64,000 nt of DNA from the NCBI GenBank assembly GCA_964020975.1, contig OZ026626.1, forward strand, positions 10,979,060 to 11,043,059. The letters are read 5' to 3'. The notes beneath the pieces were generated by a model. The model was not told where the DNA came from. It searched no databases and was given only the letters and a program-made list of their open reading frames with translations. Positions 63,794-64,000 of this stretch are shown here, piece by piece. Source of the DNA: Hermodice carunculata (lineage: Eukaryota; Annelida; Polychaeta; Eunicida; Amphinomidae). The position numbers and the translations under genes were made by a program. Every line of letters begins with the position of its first letter. Position 1 is the first letter of the stretch.

Positions 63794-64000
63794 TAGGCCT
63801 GTGGTCGACCGCTTTTCTTTGTTCTTTAAATTTTATATTCATACGCGAGGCATTACTGTGTCAAAGTCCCATGTTATGCAGTGAAATAAAATGTTACAAG
63901 TAATATAAATGGTCTTTTTTTCTTTCTTAAAGGACCGTAGGGGATAAATACAAAATAACCCTTGTCGTAAATCTGTCTAAAGGAATTCCCCTCGTTGTTT

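Overview
The window looks like nuclear DNA from an invertebrate animal, most likely a marine lophotrochozoan such as a mollusc. It is AT-rich and intron-rich, packed with short terminal-inverted-repeat elements and minisatellites, and carries a CR1-like LINE. The organism call is an inference from repeat style and the divergence of the one host gene; no species marker was found.

Host gene. The only host gene I can establish is a + strand orthologue of PLEKHM2 (SKIP), the RUN/PH-domain adaptor that in vertebrates links ARL8-positive lysosomes to kinesin-1. Fourteen coding exons lie between 11474 and 37564. All introns are GT-AG and every phase matches. They encode the second half of the RUN domain, a long disordered linker (one 1220-nt exon), a conserved middle domain, the PH domain and the C-terminal domain up to the stop. 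The N-terminal roughly 90-100 residues are not visible and probably lie upstream of base 1. Several introns contain minisatellites built from, or abutting, the splice sites themselves.

Left flank (1-11473): no exon recognised. It holds DNA-transposon-like MITEs (one nested in another), a 2.9-kb satellite of 53/55-bp monomers (about 4509-7404) and a 28-bp minisatellite. The introns contain further MITEs, a 185-bp repeat array and several minisatellites.

Right flank (37565-64000): 3' UTR, then about 16 kb with MITEs, microsatellites and no recognised gene. At 53630-54100 lies a broken hAT-like transposase relic. At about 54212-58570, on the minus strand, is a full-length-looking CR1-like LINE with two intact ORFs: ORF1 with a PHD-like finger, ORF2 with endonuclease and reverse transcriptase. 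ORF2 is in the -1 frame relative to ORF1, and the overlap contains a canonical A AAA AAC slippery heptamer in register. Beyond it are foldback sequences, a 106-bp tandem array (61900-62960), a pair of CArG-like palindromes and a weak candidate 5' exon on the minus strand (63347-63793).

Mobile-element theme. At least 15 copies of a roughly 225-bp TTAA-flanked (piggyBac-like) MITE group share an internal palindrome around GTCAACAGCTTTCC, although their terminal repeats fall into distinct subfamilies. A second set has TA target sites and CAGT...ACTG ends (Tc1/mariner-pogo style). No retrovirus, LTR element, Polinton, CRISPR array or rRNA gene was seen.
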